From JACOMY01 sp046233115 (GTDB taxonomy: Bacteria; Pseudomonadota; Alphaproteobacteria; Kiloniellales; JACOMY01): a DNA stretch of 64,000 nucleotides. The DNA lies in assembly GCA_046233115.1 (NCBI GenBank), contig JBJXHM010000006.1:248001-312000 (forward strand). The letters are read 5' to 3'. This document shows, piece by piece, positions 55,367 to 63,781 of this stretch. The position numbers were made by a program, and so were the translations under genes. Each line of letters starts with the position of its first letter. Positions within the stretch are counted from its first letter, which is position 1. The notes beneath the pieces are model-generated. The model had not been told where the DNA came from, searched no databases, and was given only the letters and a program-made list of their open reading frames with translations.

Positions 55367-56467
55367 GCCGGCGATCTCGAACAGCGGCGGTCCCAGCAGC
55401 TCGGGCCGCGGCGTGATCCCGAGGCCGGGACCGGGCGGCAGGCGCATGGCTCCCTCGGCCACCGGCGGACCGGCATCGGCGTGGCCGCGGGCGACCCAGT
55501 TGTGGAAGTCCACCGTGTGCGTGCGCTGCGCCACCGGGGTCGAGAGGCAGAGGTGGGCAATGGCGGCGCTGTCGGTCTCGGCGCCGCCGGTATCCTCGAC
55601 TGTCACCTGCAGTCCGAAGTCGAGGGCGAGATCACGGACTTGCCTTGACCGGGTGATGCCGCCGAGGCGCGAGAGCTTGATCGTGATGCCGTCCACCGCA
55701 CCGTCCCGGCGCATCGCCAGCAGGCTCTCCAGCGAGGTCAGCGACTCGTCCAGCACGAAGGGCTTGGCGCAGCGCCGGCGGACGATCAGGTTCTCCTCGT
55801 AGCTGGCGCAGGGCTGCTCCAGGACATAGTCGTAGGCCCGCGTGGCCTCCAGGAAGCGCAGCGCCGCCTGGCTGCCCCAGGCGCCGTTGGCATCGCAGTA
55901 AAGCACCACCTCCGGCCCCACCGCGTCCGCTACGGCCGCCAGCCGTTCGGCATCGCGCAGCGGCTCCTCGCCGACCTTCACCTGCAGGCGGCGGTAGCCC
56001 TCCGCCAGGTAGCCGGCCGCCGCGGCTGCCATGACCTCCGGCTCCGCCTGCGAGATCGAGCGATAGAGGGGCACGCTCTCGCCGTAGATCCCACCCAGGC
56101 AAACCGCCAGCGGCAGGTCGGCCGCCCGCGCGAAGAGGTCCCAGAGCGCCATGTCGAGCGGCGTCTTCACGTCCATCTGCCCCAGCATGGCCTGGTCCAG
56201 CTCGCGGACCAGCTTGCCGATCTCCCGCGGGTCCCGGCCGATCAGCTCCGGCGCCAGGCGAGCCAGCCCGGCCCGCACCCCCTCGGCAAAGGCCTCCGAG
56301 TAGAAGGCGCCCAGCGGCGCGATCTCGCCCCAGCCGCTGAGCCCTTCGGAGCTACGGATCTCCACCAGGGTCGAGAGGAAGCCCGCCTCGCTGCGGTTCC
56401 GGCAGCGGTAAGGGCCGGCGCGAAAGGGCTGCTCCTGCCCGTAGACGACGATGCGCGTGATCTTCAC
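55364..56467 (-). CDS. Enolase-superfamily enzyme, cis-3-hydroxy-L-proline dehydratase-like
   Basis: 367-residue mandelate racemase/muconate lactonising enzyme family member. Catalytic layout: KVG (the LysXLys region, lysine in RLQVKVG), metal ligands in CDANGAW, EQPC and LDES, and the second lysine in TIKLSRLGG. LYRSISQAEPEVM and VEDTGGAETDSAAIAHL match cis-3-hydroxy-L-proline dehydratases and the hydroxyproline-betaine epimerase group. Start is GTG at 56467 behind GGGAGG. The stop codon lies inside the repeat element. Likely in hydroxyproline or betaine catabolism. Confidence 0.83.
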   Translation of the reverse strand: MKITRIVVYGQEQPFRAGPYRCRNRSEAGFLSTLVEIRSSEGLSGWGEIAPLGAFYSEAFAEGVRAGLARLAPELIGRDPREIGKLVRELDQAMLGQMDVKTPLDMALWDLFARAADLPLAVCLGGIYGESVPLYRSISQAEPEVMAAAAAGYLAEGYRRLQVKVGEEPLRDAERLAAVADAVGPEVVLYCDANGAWGSQAALRFLEATRAYDYVLEQPCASYEENLIVRRRCAKPFVLDESLTSLESLLAMRRDGAVDGITIKLSRLGGITRSRQVRDLALDFGLQVTVEDTGGAETDSAAIAHLCLSTPVAQRTHTVDFHNWVARGHADAGPPVAEGAMRLPPGPGLGITPRPELLGPPLFEIAG

Positions 56468-56603
56468 CCGGTCTCCCTCCTGTCTCCCGACCTGCCTTAT
56501 CGCAGGACAGCTTGCCGCACCAGCCGACTTTCTTCACCACACGGCCTGGATTCCGTCAGTTATGACACAAATTGCTGTCTTAACAGAAATACGAGACAAA
56601 CCC

Positions 56604-56999
56604 ATGAGCGAGCAGAAGACTGAGCAAGGCTGCTTCACCACCTTCTACAACGGGAGCTGCCCGATCTGCCGCAACGAGATGGCGGCCTATCGCCGGCGTG
56701 CCGGCAAGCGGGGGAACACACTGCTGGCCTGGTCCGACATCATGGCCGAGCCGGAGAAGCTGGCGGCGCTGGGCGTCACCCTGGACCAGGCCGAGCGGCG
56801 CCTGATCGCGCAGGACGAGAGCGGCCGGCTGCTGGTCGGGGTCGACGCCTTCGCCGAGATCTGGCGCCGCCTGGGCCATGGCTGGGCCGCCTGGCTGATC
56901 ACCCGGCCGGGCCTGCACTGGCTGGCCGCCTTCGGCTACGACCAGGTCCTGGCCCGCGCGATCTCCACCTGGTCCCGCCACCGCCGCCGCGGCGCCTGA
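56604..56999 (+). CDS. DCC-family thiol-disulfide oxidoreductase (DUF393)
   Basis: 131-residue DUF393 protein with the CxxC motif in NGSCPICRNEM near the N-terminus and the conserved VGVDAFAEIWRRLG segment. Members are thought to be thioredoxin-like oxidoreductases. The ATG at 56604 is the first that gives the family length. It lies 16 bases before a frameshifted membrane gene. Confidence 0.8.
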   Translation: MSEQKTEQGCFTTFYNGSCPICRNEMAAYRRRAGKRGNTLLAWSDIMAEPEKLAALGVTLDQAERRLIAQDESGRLLVGVDAFAEIWRRLGHGWAAWLITRPGLHWLAAFGYDQVLARAISTWSRHRRRGA

Positions 57000-57015
57000 G
57001 GATGGGAGACGGACC

Positions 57016-57467
57016 ATGGCACGCACCGCCCGCGACAGGGGGACCTACCTGACTCTGGCGTCCTTCCTGGCGAGCAGCTTCGCCCTGGGCATGGCTGCGA
57101 ACCTGGGGTCACGCGCGGCGATCTCCGGTTCGAACCTGCTGATCGCCGGTGCCGTCACCCTTTCGGCGGCGCTTCCATTGATCTTCGTCGCAAAGCACTA
57201 TGGCCGGCCGGGACTCGCCGGCTGGGTCAGGTCCGTGATCGCAACGGCGCTCTCGGCCGCGGCCATCGGCGCGCTCTTCGGCACGGCCGTCGCCCCCTCT
57301 TCGGGACCATGGTGGGCCTCCTGGCGCCTTTCGCCTTGCTGACCTCGCCCGCCTACGCGGCGGTCGCCGTCGCCGGCCTGATCGTTACCCACCTGGTCGC
57401 ACGGCTGAAGGACCCGGCAGGCGACGGCCGCCAGAACGATCGGGATACGTTGCCGCCGGACGCCTGA
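57016..57467 (+). pseudogene. Small membrane protein with an apparent frameshift
   Basis: The frame from ATG 57016 encodes two to three membrane segments but ends early at 57342. The sequence after a C5 run at 57293-57297 continues the hydrophobic pattern in the next frame (LFGTMVGLLAPFALL, then a further helix) to a stop at 57467. Adding one C would give about 150 residues of a four-helix protein. Either a recent frameshift or a sequencing error. Confidence 0.6.
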
Positions 57468-57472
57468 TAACG

Positions 57473-57703
57473 CCCTACTTCTCCTCTCCTCCTATGCCGA
57501 TCTCCCGCAGCACCTCCTCCGTGTGCTCGCCCAGCCGCGGCGCGCCGCGCTCCAGGGTGAGGGCGCTGTCGGAGAAGACCAGGGGGCTGCGCAGGTAGGA
57601 GTGGGTGCCGCCGGCCGCTCCCGTGCTGGGCAGTTCCACGCGCAGCTTGCGGTGCTGGATCTGCGGGTCCGCCATCACCTGCTCCACCGTGTTGATCGGG
57701 CCG
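57473..57703. repeat. Direct repeat, left copy (CoA-transferase 3' end)
   Basis: About 230 bases that recur at 59970-60200 in the same orientation, roughly 93% alike by eye. Between the two copies lies the AT-rich island. Confidence 0.85.
57475..57703 (-). pseudogene. Displaced 3' fragment of a CaiB/BaiF CoA-transferase gene
   Basis: About 76 codons that match the C-terminal end of the intact gene at 59972-61153 (both read INTVEQVMADPQ, then HRKLRVELPSTG and so on to the stop) with roughly fifteen base differences by eye. The fragment has no start of its own and is cut at its 5' side exactly where the AT-rich island begins. Confidence 0.85.
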
Positions 57704-57861
57704 GCTATCGCGCGAGACCGCTCCACTCTCGAACGGTGCTTTAAATACCTCTCACACCTTCCATTTCCAACTGCGCATCGCCCTAATCTTCCATCTATCA
57801 CCGCGTCAATCAGCCATAAATTTAATAAATTACCACATTATTTACTCGAGAACTCAAAATT

Positions 57862-59343
57862 CTAATCAAATATCTTATCAAATAAATCGCGCGATGGATA
57901 GTGCATTTTACAGAACTTGTCCATCATGGGTTCGCTTAATATTTTTGTTACATTATTGCTTGCGTCTATTATTTTAATAAATCGTTCGCTCTCAGACCAT
58001 TTTATTTTATCATCAATGTTACTTAATAAATTAGCACGTCTTAGCTCTTTTGTGAAGCTGACAAACTGAGCCGAGTAAAAGCTCTTATTTTTTTCCCAAA
58101 AATTCAGCATAAATGGCCTTAATTCTTCTATATCGGATTCTATATTGCTACCTTCCTTTATCGTATTTAATGCCATTGATTTAGTTGATATATTTTTTTC
58201 ACCTATATAAAATTCTTTTGGAGAGATATTATTATTTATGTTGATTGGCCCCAAAAGAACATGATACACCATTTGTTGAACGTCCCCCCACAGATTACTG
58301 TCTTCTCGAAATACATCCGTATTACATCGCAATTCGAGAAGGTTCTGAAAATCATTTGCTATAGTAAATCCTATAACGGAGTCTAGACTCTGCCCTCCCG
58401 TGAAACGGGACGCCATTTCTTTCGCAAAATCCACATCATCTATTTGAAGAAGAAGGTAATTTATCCTTTGCTTGTGTTCGTGAACCATTCTATATTGATT
58501 TAACAAATCATCTTTCTTTATAAGTTCAATATTTTGATTAATTTGAAGCACTTGATAAGCAACAAACAGGAGTGTACCAACCGCTACAACTGTCTCAATA
58601 ACCTTAGAATGACGATTTATAAATAAATATGAAATTCTTTTAATTCTGTTTACAGACAATCCGTATCTAGAATTAGAGGAATTTTCCTGATCAATAGCAA
58701 CAAATACCCTTTTAGTAACTTCTACATTTAACATTCCCAATAGATTAGAGTGAAAATTTCTGTATATTTCATCCACAAGGCCATGAGTTTGCCTAGCATA
58801 TATCTCAATACTATATCCCTTTATTTCAGTAAAATAAATGCTTAACGCTGTTTCCTCTAAAATGTATGTCTCTTCTAGCAAGATATTTATATTATCTTTC
58901 TTGAATTGAAAATTACTAAGCCTTTCATTAACAAGTGCATTAAAAAATTCAAGAATATTCTGATTGCACTTTACAAATGATTTCAGATTTTCCAGAAGAT
59001 CTACAAAATTAGGTTCCAAATCAAAGTCCGACCATGAACAAATTTTAACACTTTGAGACTGTTTTATTCCACAGTTTGCCAGTCTATTTTTAAATTCGGC
59101 CAGCTCTTTATCAGTCTTATTTCTTGCATCATGTTCTTGAGAACCACGAAGCCGAAAAGTTAAATATCTCAATCGATCACAAACTACTATTATGCTATTA
59201 TCTCCAGCGGGAAGTATTTCTTCCGAAATTGAAGAAATTATTTCATTGGAGTAAAAATGGTTTCCGATACTTATTGGAAGAAAAATATTCTTGCCGCTTA
59301 CCCTCTTCTTAATCCTTTTTCCAAAAATTGCCTTAGAATTCAT
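57862..59343 (-). CDS. Membrane protein with a cyclodipeptide-synthase-like domain
   Basis: 493-residue protein, AT-rich against GC-rich flanks. Residues ~15-205 match tRNA-dependent cyclodipeptide synthases (CDPS), which join two aminoacyl-tRNAs: P23-I-S25-x-G-N28 (catalytic serine, AlbC S37), Y160 and E164 in YILEE (AlbC Y178, E182), and Y182 in IEIYA (AlbC Y202). The spacing is close to AlbC: 135 residues from S25 to Y160 against 141. The subtype residues read N-Y-A, near the NYH class. A membrane helix follows at about 249-267 (IETVVAVGTLLFVAYQVLQ), a charged helical stretch to ~300 and a C-terminal domain to 493 that I do not recognise. Free CDPSs are about 200-280 residues. The ATG at 59343 follows GAAGGA. 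Activity and role are unknown. Confidence 0.75.
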   Translation of the reverse strand: MNSKAIFGKRIKKRVSGKNIFLPISIGNHFYSNEIISSISEEILPAGDNSIIVVCDRLRYLTFRLRGSQEHDARNKTDKELAEFKNRLANCGIKQSQSVKICSWSDFDLEPNFVDLLENLKSFVKCNQNILEFFNALVNERLSNFQFKKDNINILLEETYILEETALSIYFTEIKGYSIEIYARQTHGLVDEIYRNFHSNLLGMLNVEVTKRVFVAIDQENSSNSRYGLSVNRIKRISYLFINRHSKVIETVVAVGTLLFVAYQVLQINQNIELIKKDDLLNQYRMVHEHKQRINYLLLQIDDVDFAKEMASRFTGGQSLDSVIGFTIANDFQNLLELRCNTDVFREDSNLWGDVQQMVYHVLLGPININNNISPKEFYIGEKNISTKSMALNTIKEGSNIESDIEELRPFMLNFWEKNKSFYSAQFVSFTKELRRANLLSNIDDKIKWSESERFIKIIDASNNVTKILSEPMMDKFCKMHYPSRDLFDKIFD

Positions 59344-59969
59344 TTCTATTTTTCCTTCTGTTTGTTTCGTTGGAGTTGAATACCACCTCTATTATTTCCA
59401 AACGATTCCATTTTTACACTTCAGATCAAAAACCATGGAAAGAGGACACCTGCCCTAAACGACGCCACTATTTTGTCTCTGAGATACGACATCAAGATAC
59501 GCGCGCTGCTATCGCGCCAACGTTCCTAAGCCACGGTCAGAATCCGATAACAACGGTTCATATTTTACCGCTCTAGTGGTTCATTCGCAATGATTGAATC
59601 TCAAACATCGTGAAAATTGCTCCGTCAGATGATACGCCTTCCCACGACAAGCAGAAGATTGTGAACCATCCCCTGGTTCTTTCAAAGGGATCTCTAAGTA
59701 GTCGACGCAACGCTGGTACGAACTTTGACTAAGGCGCAATTCCACCCCACACCCTGTCAACGAAAAATGAGGCTCTGACACGGAACTAGATGACGCCATT
59801 CTTACGGGACCTGCAACCACTTCAGGGCCTCTAGGTTCCGACAACCTCGGCGCGGTTCGGTCACCAGTGGCGCACCTCGCCAAATTCCAAACAGGTAGCC
59901 TTGTGCCTTCTCGGGGGCCCAAACGCTGCCATAGAAAGGAAGCTCAGAGGCTGACGCCCCCGATCCCGA
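59344..59969. other. Right flank of the island without a supported gene
   Basis: About 626 bases between the CDPS-like gene and the CoA-transferase stop. GC rises from left to right. Two short frames (59370-59576 plus, 59581-59922 minus) have no recognisable sequence and no ribosome site. It may contain the promoter of the island gene and remnants of older mobile DNA. Confidence 0.5.
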
Positions 59970-60200
59970 CCCTACTCCTCCTCACCCCCCATGCCGATCT
60001 CCCTCAGCACCTCCTCCGTGTGCTCACCCAGCCGCGGCGCGCCACGCTCCAGGGTGAGGGCGCTGTCGGAGAATACCAGGGGGCTGCGCAGGTAGGAGTG
60101 GGTGCCGCCGGCGGCACCGGTGCTGGGCAGCTCCACCCGCAGCTTGCGGTGCTGCACCTGCGGGTCCGCCATCACCTGCTCCACCGTGTTGATCGGGCCG
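59970..60200. repeat. Direct repeat, right copy (CoA-transferase 3' end)
   Basis: The 3' end of the intact CoA-transferase gene, matching 57473-57703. Here it is continuous with the full coding sequence. Confidence 0.85.
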
Positions 60201-61153
60201 CCCGGCACGCCGGCGGCCTCCAGCTTCGCCAGGATCTCGGCGCGCGACAACTTCACGGTCAGCCCGGCCAGGATCTCGGTCAGCTCCGCGCGGTGGGCGA
60301 CCCGCTCGCGGTTGGTGGCATAGCGCGGGTCGTCGCTCAGCTCCGGCGCGCCCAGCAGCGCGCAGAAGCGCTTGAACTGCTGGTCGTTGCCGGCGGCGAT
60401 GATGAAGGGGTCGTCGGCCGTCGGCAGCACCTGGTAGGGCACGATGTTGGGATGCGCGTTACCAAGGCGCTTGGGCGGTTTGCCGGTGACGAAGAAGTTC
60501 TGCGCCTGGTTGGCCAGCACCGCGGTCATGGCATCCAGGAGCGCCATGTCGATGTACTGCCCCTGGCCGCTCCTGCCGCGCTGGGCCAAGGCCGCCTGAA
60601 TCGCGATGGTGCCGTAGAGCCCGGTGAAGATGTCGGCGAAGGCCACGCCGATCTTCTGCGGATCGCCCTCTGGCTCGCCGGTCAGGTCCATGATCCCACT
60701 CATGCCCTGGATGATGTAGTCGTAGCCGGCGCGGGGCGAATAGGGCCCGTCCTGGCCGAAGCCGGTGACCGAGAGATAGATCAGCCGCGGGTTCACCGCC
60801 TTCAGGCTGGCATAGTCCAGGCCGTACTTGGCGAGGCCGCCCTTCTTGAAGTTCTCCACCAGCACGTCGGCCTCGGCCGCCAGGCGGCGCACCACGGCCT
60901 GGCCCTCCTCGCTCTTCAGGTCGACGATGATGGAGCGCTTGCCGCGGTTGGCCGCGTGGAAGTAGGCGGCGTCCAGCGGGTTGCCCTGGTCGTCGGTGAC
61001 GAAGGGCGGCCCCCAGCCGCGGGTGTCGTCGCCGTCAGGCGATTCCACCTTGATCACGTCGGCACCCAGGTCGGCCAGGGTCTGTCCGATCCAGGGCCCG
61101 GCCAGAATCCGAGCCAGCTCCAGGACCTTCAGGCCCTCGTAAGCAGCGTCCAT
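59972..61153 (-). CDS. CaiB/BaiF-family CoA-transferase
   Basis: 393-residue family III CoA-transferase, moving CoA between an acyl-CoA and a free acid. Seen: LKVLELARILAGPWIGQTLADLGADVIKVE at the N-terminus, the DTRGWGPPF segment, ANRGKRSI with VDLKSEEGQ, and the catalytic-aspartate helix region DVLVENFKKGG. The start ATG at 61153 gives MDAAYEG. Ten bases from the amine oxidase stop, so the two are an operon. The acid is not predictable. Its 3' end is duplicated across the island. Confidence 0.9.
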   Translation of the reverse strand: MDAAYEGLKVLELARILAGPWIGQTLADLGADVIKVESPDGDDTRGWGPPFVTDDQGNPLDAAYFHAANRGKRSIIVDLKSEEGQAVVRRLAAEADVLVENFKKGGLAKYGLDYASLKAVNPRLIYLSVTGFGQDGPYSPRAGYDYIIQGMSGIMDLTGEPEGDPQKIGVAFADIFTGLYGTIAIQAALAQRGRSGQGQYIDMALLDAMTAVLANQAQNFFVTGKPPKRLGNAHPNIVPYQVLPTADDPFIIAAGNDQQFKRFCALLGAPELSDDPRYATNRERVAHRAELTEILAGLTVKLSRAEILAKLEAAGVPGGPINTVEQVMADPQVQHRKLRVELPSTGAAGGTHSYLRSPLVFSDSALTLERGAPRLGEHTEEVLREIGMGGEEE

Positions 61154-61163
61154 GTTCTTGTCC

Positions 61164-62825
61164 TTAATCCGAAAGCGTGATGGGTCCGAGCGCCGGGAAG
61201 CGTTCGCCGGGTCCGGGGTTGTCGGCCAGGGTGGCACCGCCGAAGTGGTTCAGCACGCCCCAGACCGCGTTCAGCGCCGTCTGCACCGCGCCCTCGACCC
61301 AGGCCGGCGTCCAGGAGACGTCGTCGCCGGCGAGAAAGATGCCGCGCTCGATCGGCGGCAGGTCCTGCTGCATGAAGTGGGCGTACATGCGGTGGTTATA
61401 GCGGTAGTGGCCGGGGTGCGCGCCCTTGAAGGCACCGAGGAAGTTGGGATCGTCCTCCCAGCTGACCGTGATCGGGTCGCCGACGATGTGGCCGGCGATG
61501 TCGAGCCCCGGATAGATCTTGGCCAGCGCCGAGAGCGCCAGCTCCACCCGCCGCTCCACCGGCAGCGGCAGCATCTTGAGCGCGTCCGCCATCCAGGAGT
61601 AGGTCAGGCAGATCACCGCCGGCTTGTCCGGGCCGTTGTCGAAGAGGTAGGTGCCACGGGTCAGCCGGTCGCTCAGGGTCATCGACATGCGGTCGCGGCC
61701 GGTCCTGAGGTCCTTGTCCTTCCAGAAGGGCCGGTCGACCATGACGAAGGTCTTGGAGGACTGCATGTAGCGGGTGCGGTCCAGCGCCATCCAGAGCCGC
61801 TGGCTGAACAGCGCCTCCTCGGTGTCGATGGCGGTGGTGAGCAGCCAGCTCTGGCAGGTCGCCACCACGGCCTCGAAGCTGGCCTTGCGGCCCCAGCGGT
61901 CGGTCACCTCCAGGAGCCCCGAGGGCGCGCGCCGGATGGCGACCGCAGCCGGCCGGGTCGCCCCGCCGTTGAGGCCCGAGAGGCTGGTCCCCTTTGGCCA
62001 GTGCACTAGGCGGTCGGGCGCCTGGCGCCAGAGCCCCTGCGGTACCCGCTCGACCCCGCCGACGATGAAGCGCTGGTGGTCGTCCAGCTCGCCCAGGTTG
62101 ACGCGCAGGATCTCCAGCATGGAGTTAGGGAAGTCGGAGTCCCAGCCGCCGGTGCCGAAGCCGACCTGGCCGAAGACCTCGCGGTGCCGGAAGGAGAGCT
62201 TGCGGAAGGCGCTGGAGGAGGTGACGAAGTCGTAGAAGGTGCGCTCGTCCCAGGCCGCCACCAGCGGGTCCCAGAGGGCCTTGACCCGCTCGGCGTCGCG
62301 CGCCCGCATCGCCGCCTTCAGCGCGCCGAAGCCCGCGCCCTCCTCCAGTGCCGCGTCGTAGGCCTCGGCCACCTCGCGGAACAGCGGCGGCAGGTCGGCC
62401 AGGGTCTCGGCGTAGTGCGTCTCGCCCTCCAGGTCGATGACGGTGGAGCCGGCTGCCGGAGTCAGCGGATTGGGAAAGGGCCGGCTCTCCAGCCCCAGCA
62501 GGTCGACGTAGTGATAGAAGCCGGTCGAGGAGACCGGAAAGCGCATCCCGCCCAGCTCCGCCACCACCCCGTCCGCGCCCTCGAAGGGCTGCGAGCGCAG
62601 CCGCCCGCCGAGCTGGCCCGATTCATAAAAGATGGGTTTCAGCCCCATCTTCATCAGCTCATAGCCGCAGATCAGCCCGGCGATCCCGGCACCGATAACG
62701 GCGACCTCGGCGCCATGCTTCTCGGCCGGCAGCGTCCCCAGCCCACCCGGATGGGTGATCCAGTCGTCATAAGCGAAGGGAAAGTCCGGCCCGAAGAGGG
62801 ACATGGGATGTCGCGATTCTTTCAT
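61164..62825 (-). CDS. Flavin amine oxidase (tryptophan 2-monooxygenase-like)
   Basis: 553-residue FAD-dependent amine oxidase. The FAD-binding start is VAVIGAGIAGLICGYELMKMG followed by YESGQLGGRLRS; GAMRF-type motif reads ELGGMRFPVSS; the C-terminal FAD block is GIFLAGDDVSWTPAWVEGAVQT. Size and layout resemble bacterial tryptophan 2-monooxygenase and L-amino-acid oxidases. ATG at 62825 is chosen over a TTG at 62855; ATG at 62804 is possible. Substrate unresolved; co-transcribed with the CoA-transferase. Confidence 0.87.
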   Translation of the reverse strand: MKESRHPMSLFGPDFPFAYDDWITHPGGLGTLPAEKHGAEVAVIGAGIAGLICGYELMKMGLKPIFYESGQLGGRLRSQPFEGADGVVAELGGMRFPVSSTGFYHYVDLLGLESRPFPNPLTPAAGSTVIDLEGETHYAETLADLPPLFREVAEAYDAALEEGAGFGALKAAMRARDAERVKALWDPLVAAWDERTFYDFVTSSSAFRKLSFRHREVFGQVGFGTGGWDSDFPNSMLEILRVNLGELDDHQRFIVGGVERVPQGLWRQAPDRLVHWPKGTSLSGLNGGATRPAAVAIRRAPSGLLEVTDRWGRKASFEAVVATCQSWLLTTAIDTEEALFSQRLWMALDRTRYMQSSKTFVMVDRPFWKDKDLRTGRDRMSMTLSDRLTRGTYLFDNGPDKPAVICLTYSWMADALKMLPLPVERRVELALSALAKIYPGLDIAGHIVGDPITVSWEDDPNFLGAFKGAHPGHYRYNHRMYAHFMQQDLPPIERGIFLAGDDVSWTPAWVEGAVQTALNAVWGVLNHFGGATLADNPGPGERFPALGPITLSD

Positions 62826-63027
62826 TCTCGTGCCTTTGCCCCCGGTGTCTCGCAATTAACTCTGTTAGCAGTTCCCCCACAAACTGAAAATGGGCACCAC
62901 ATATCCGGCAACCGGGCCCCACACCGCGGCACGGGCAGGTGTAGTAACGCGGCCAATCACATCAAATGGCCACCCCAAGCGTACGCCCACAATGCCAATC
63001 TCAACGTCACTTGACACACCCGATTAA

Positions 63028-63399
63028 GTGTTGCATCTTTATAGCGGATTTTACGCAGAAGTTGAATTTGCTGTGACGCAAAGCTGCCCAAATCGACATC
63101 CACTCTCTGGTGCGATCTTCTCTGCTTCCCTAAGCGTGTCAGGCCTCCTCGTGGGGGTTATCGGGGTCTTATCTGGATACCTTCAGGATCTAGAAAACAG
63201 GGGATTGGACTATATAGCCGACGATCAGAAGATTTTACTGAACCTATGCGCTGCATACTTTGTTGTTACCATAGTATCCACAATATTCTCTTTCACCTCT
63301 TTCTTTTACAAAAGACTAAATCAAGCATTCTATTTATTCCCTATGGGCGTAGGCCTATTTGGAGTTGCGGTCGGCATACCTCTTTGGGTCTGGTTGTAG
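63028..63399 (+). CDS. Small membrane protein, family not recognised
   Basis: 123 residues with three hydrophobic segments (about 28-50, 68-92 and 98-122) and a short charged loop (LENRGLDYIADDQK) between the first two. Base composition is AT-rich, unlike the amine oxidase before it. The GTG start is uncertain; GTG at 63073 is another choice. It precedes a soluble 108-residue protein by 22 bases. Confidence 0.55.
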   Translation: MLHLYSGFYAEVEFAVTQSCPNRHPLSGAIFSASLSVSGLLVGVIGVLSGYLQDLENRGLDYIADDQKILLNLCAAYFVVTIVSTIFSFTSFFYKRLNQAFYLFPMGVGLFGVAVGIPLWVWL

Positions 63400-63421
63400 C
63401 GGACAAGAGAAGGAACATGAC

Positions 63422-63748
63422 ATGCCTCAGCCATGGAAATGCAGATATGTGAGAGAATTTGAGAAGAAATGGCTAGCCACGGACACTATGATTCAAAAGC
63501 ACTTTGCGGTATACTGGAGCGTATATAAAACTATAGCTGAAAGCACATCTGATTTCTATAAATTTAAAGAAGACATTATCGTAACTGAAATACTTGATGA
63601 TATCGATGGAAAGTTAAGAAACTATGATATCGTCGTAAAATTAGACGCATTATGCAAAAACATGGGGGTAGATTATGACAGCATGCGAAATCTAATGGCA
63701 AGACTGTTAATATCTATGGATGACTTGAGCTCTTACCCAACGCAATGA
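63422..63748 (+). CDS. Small hypothetical protein
   Basis: 108-residue, mostly helical, charged protein of no recognised family (for example DFYKFKEDIIVTEILDDIDGKL). ATG at 63422 follows AAGGA at eight bases. AT-rich codon use like its neighbours. No membrane segment. Likely co-transcribed with the membrane gene before and the partial gene after. Confidence 0.6.
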   Translation: MPQPWKCRYVREFEKKWLATDTMIQKHFAVYWSVYKTIAESTSDFYKFKEDIIVTEILDDIDGKLRNYDIVVKLDALCKNMGVDYDSMRNLMARLLISMDDLSSYPTQ

Positions 63749-63781
63749 ATTGAGAGCCAGACGCATAGGAGTCAAAGAACA

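Noticed and set aside
59370..59922. Two short frames between the island gene and the CoA-transferase
   Set aside because: Neither has a good start or a recognisable product. I could not tie the region to a known insertion sequence.
57473..60200. Reading the direct repeats as att sites of an integrative element
   Set aside because: No integrase, excisionase or tRNA target is present and the repeats are too long and diverged for a simple att core; kept only as one explanation.
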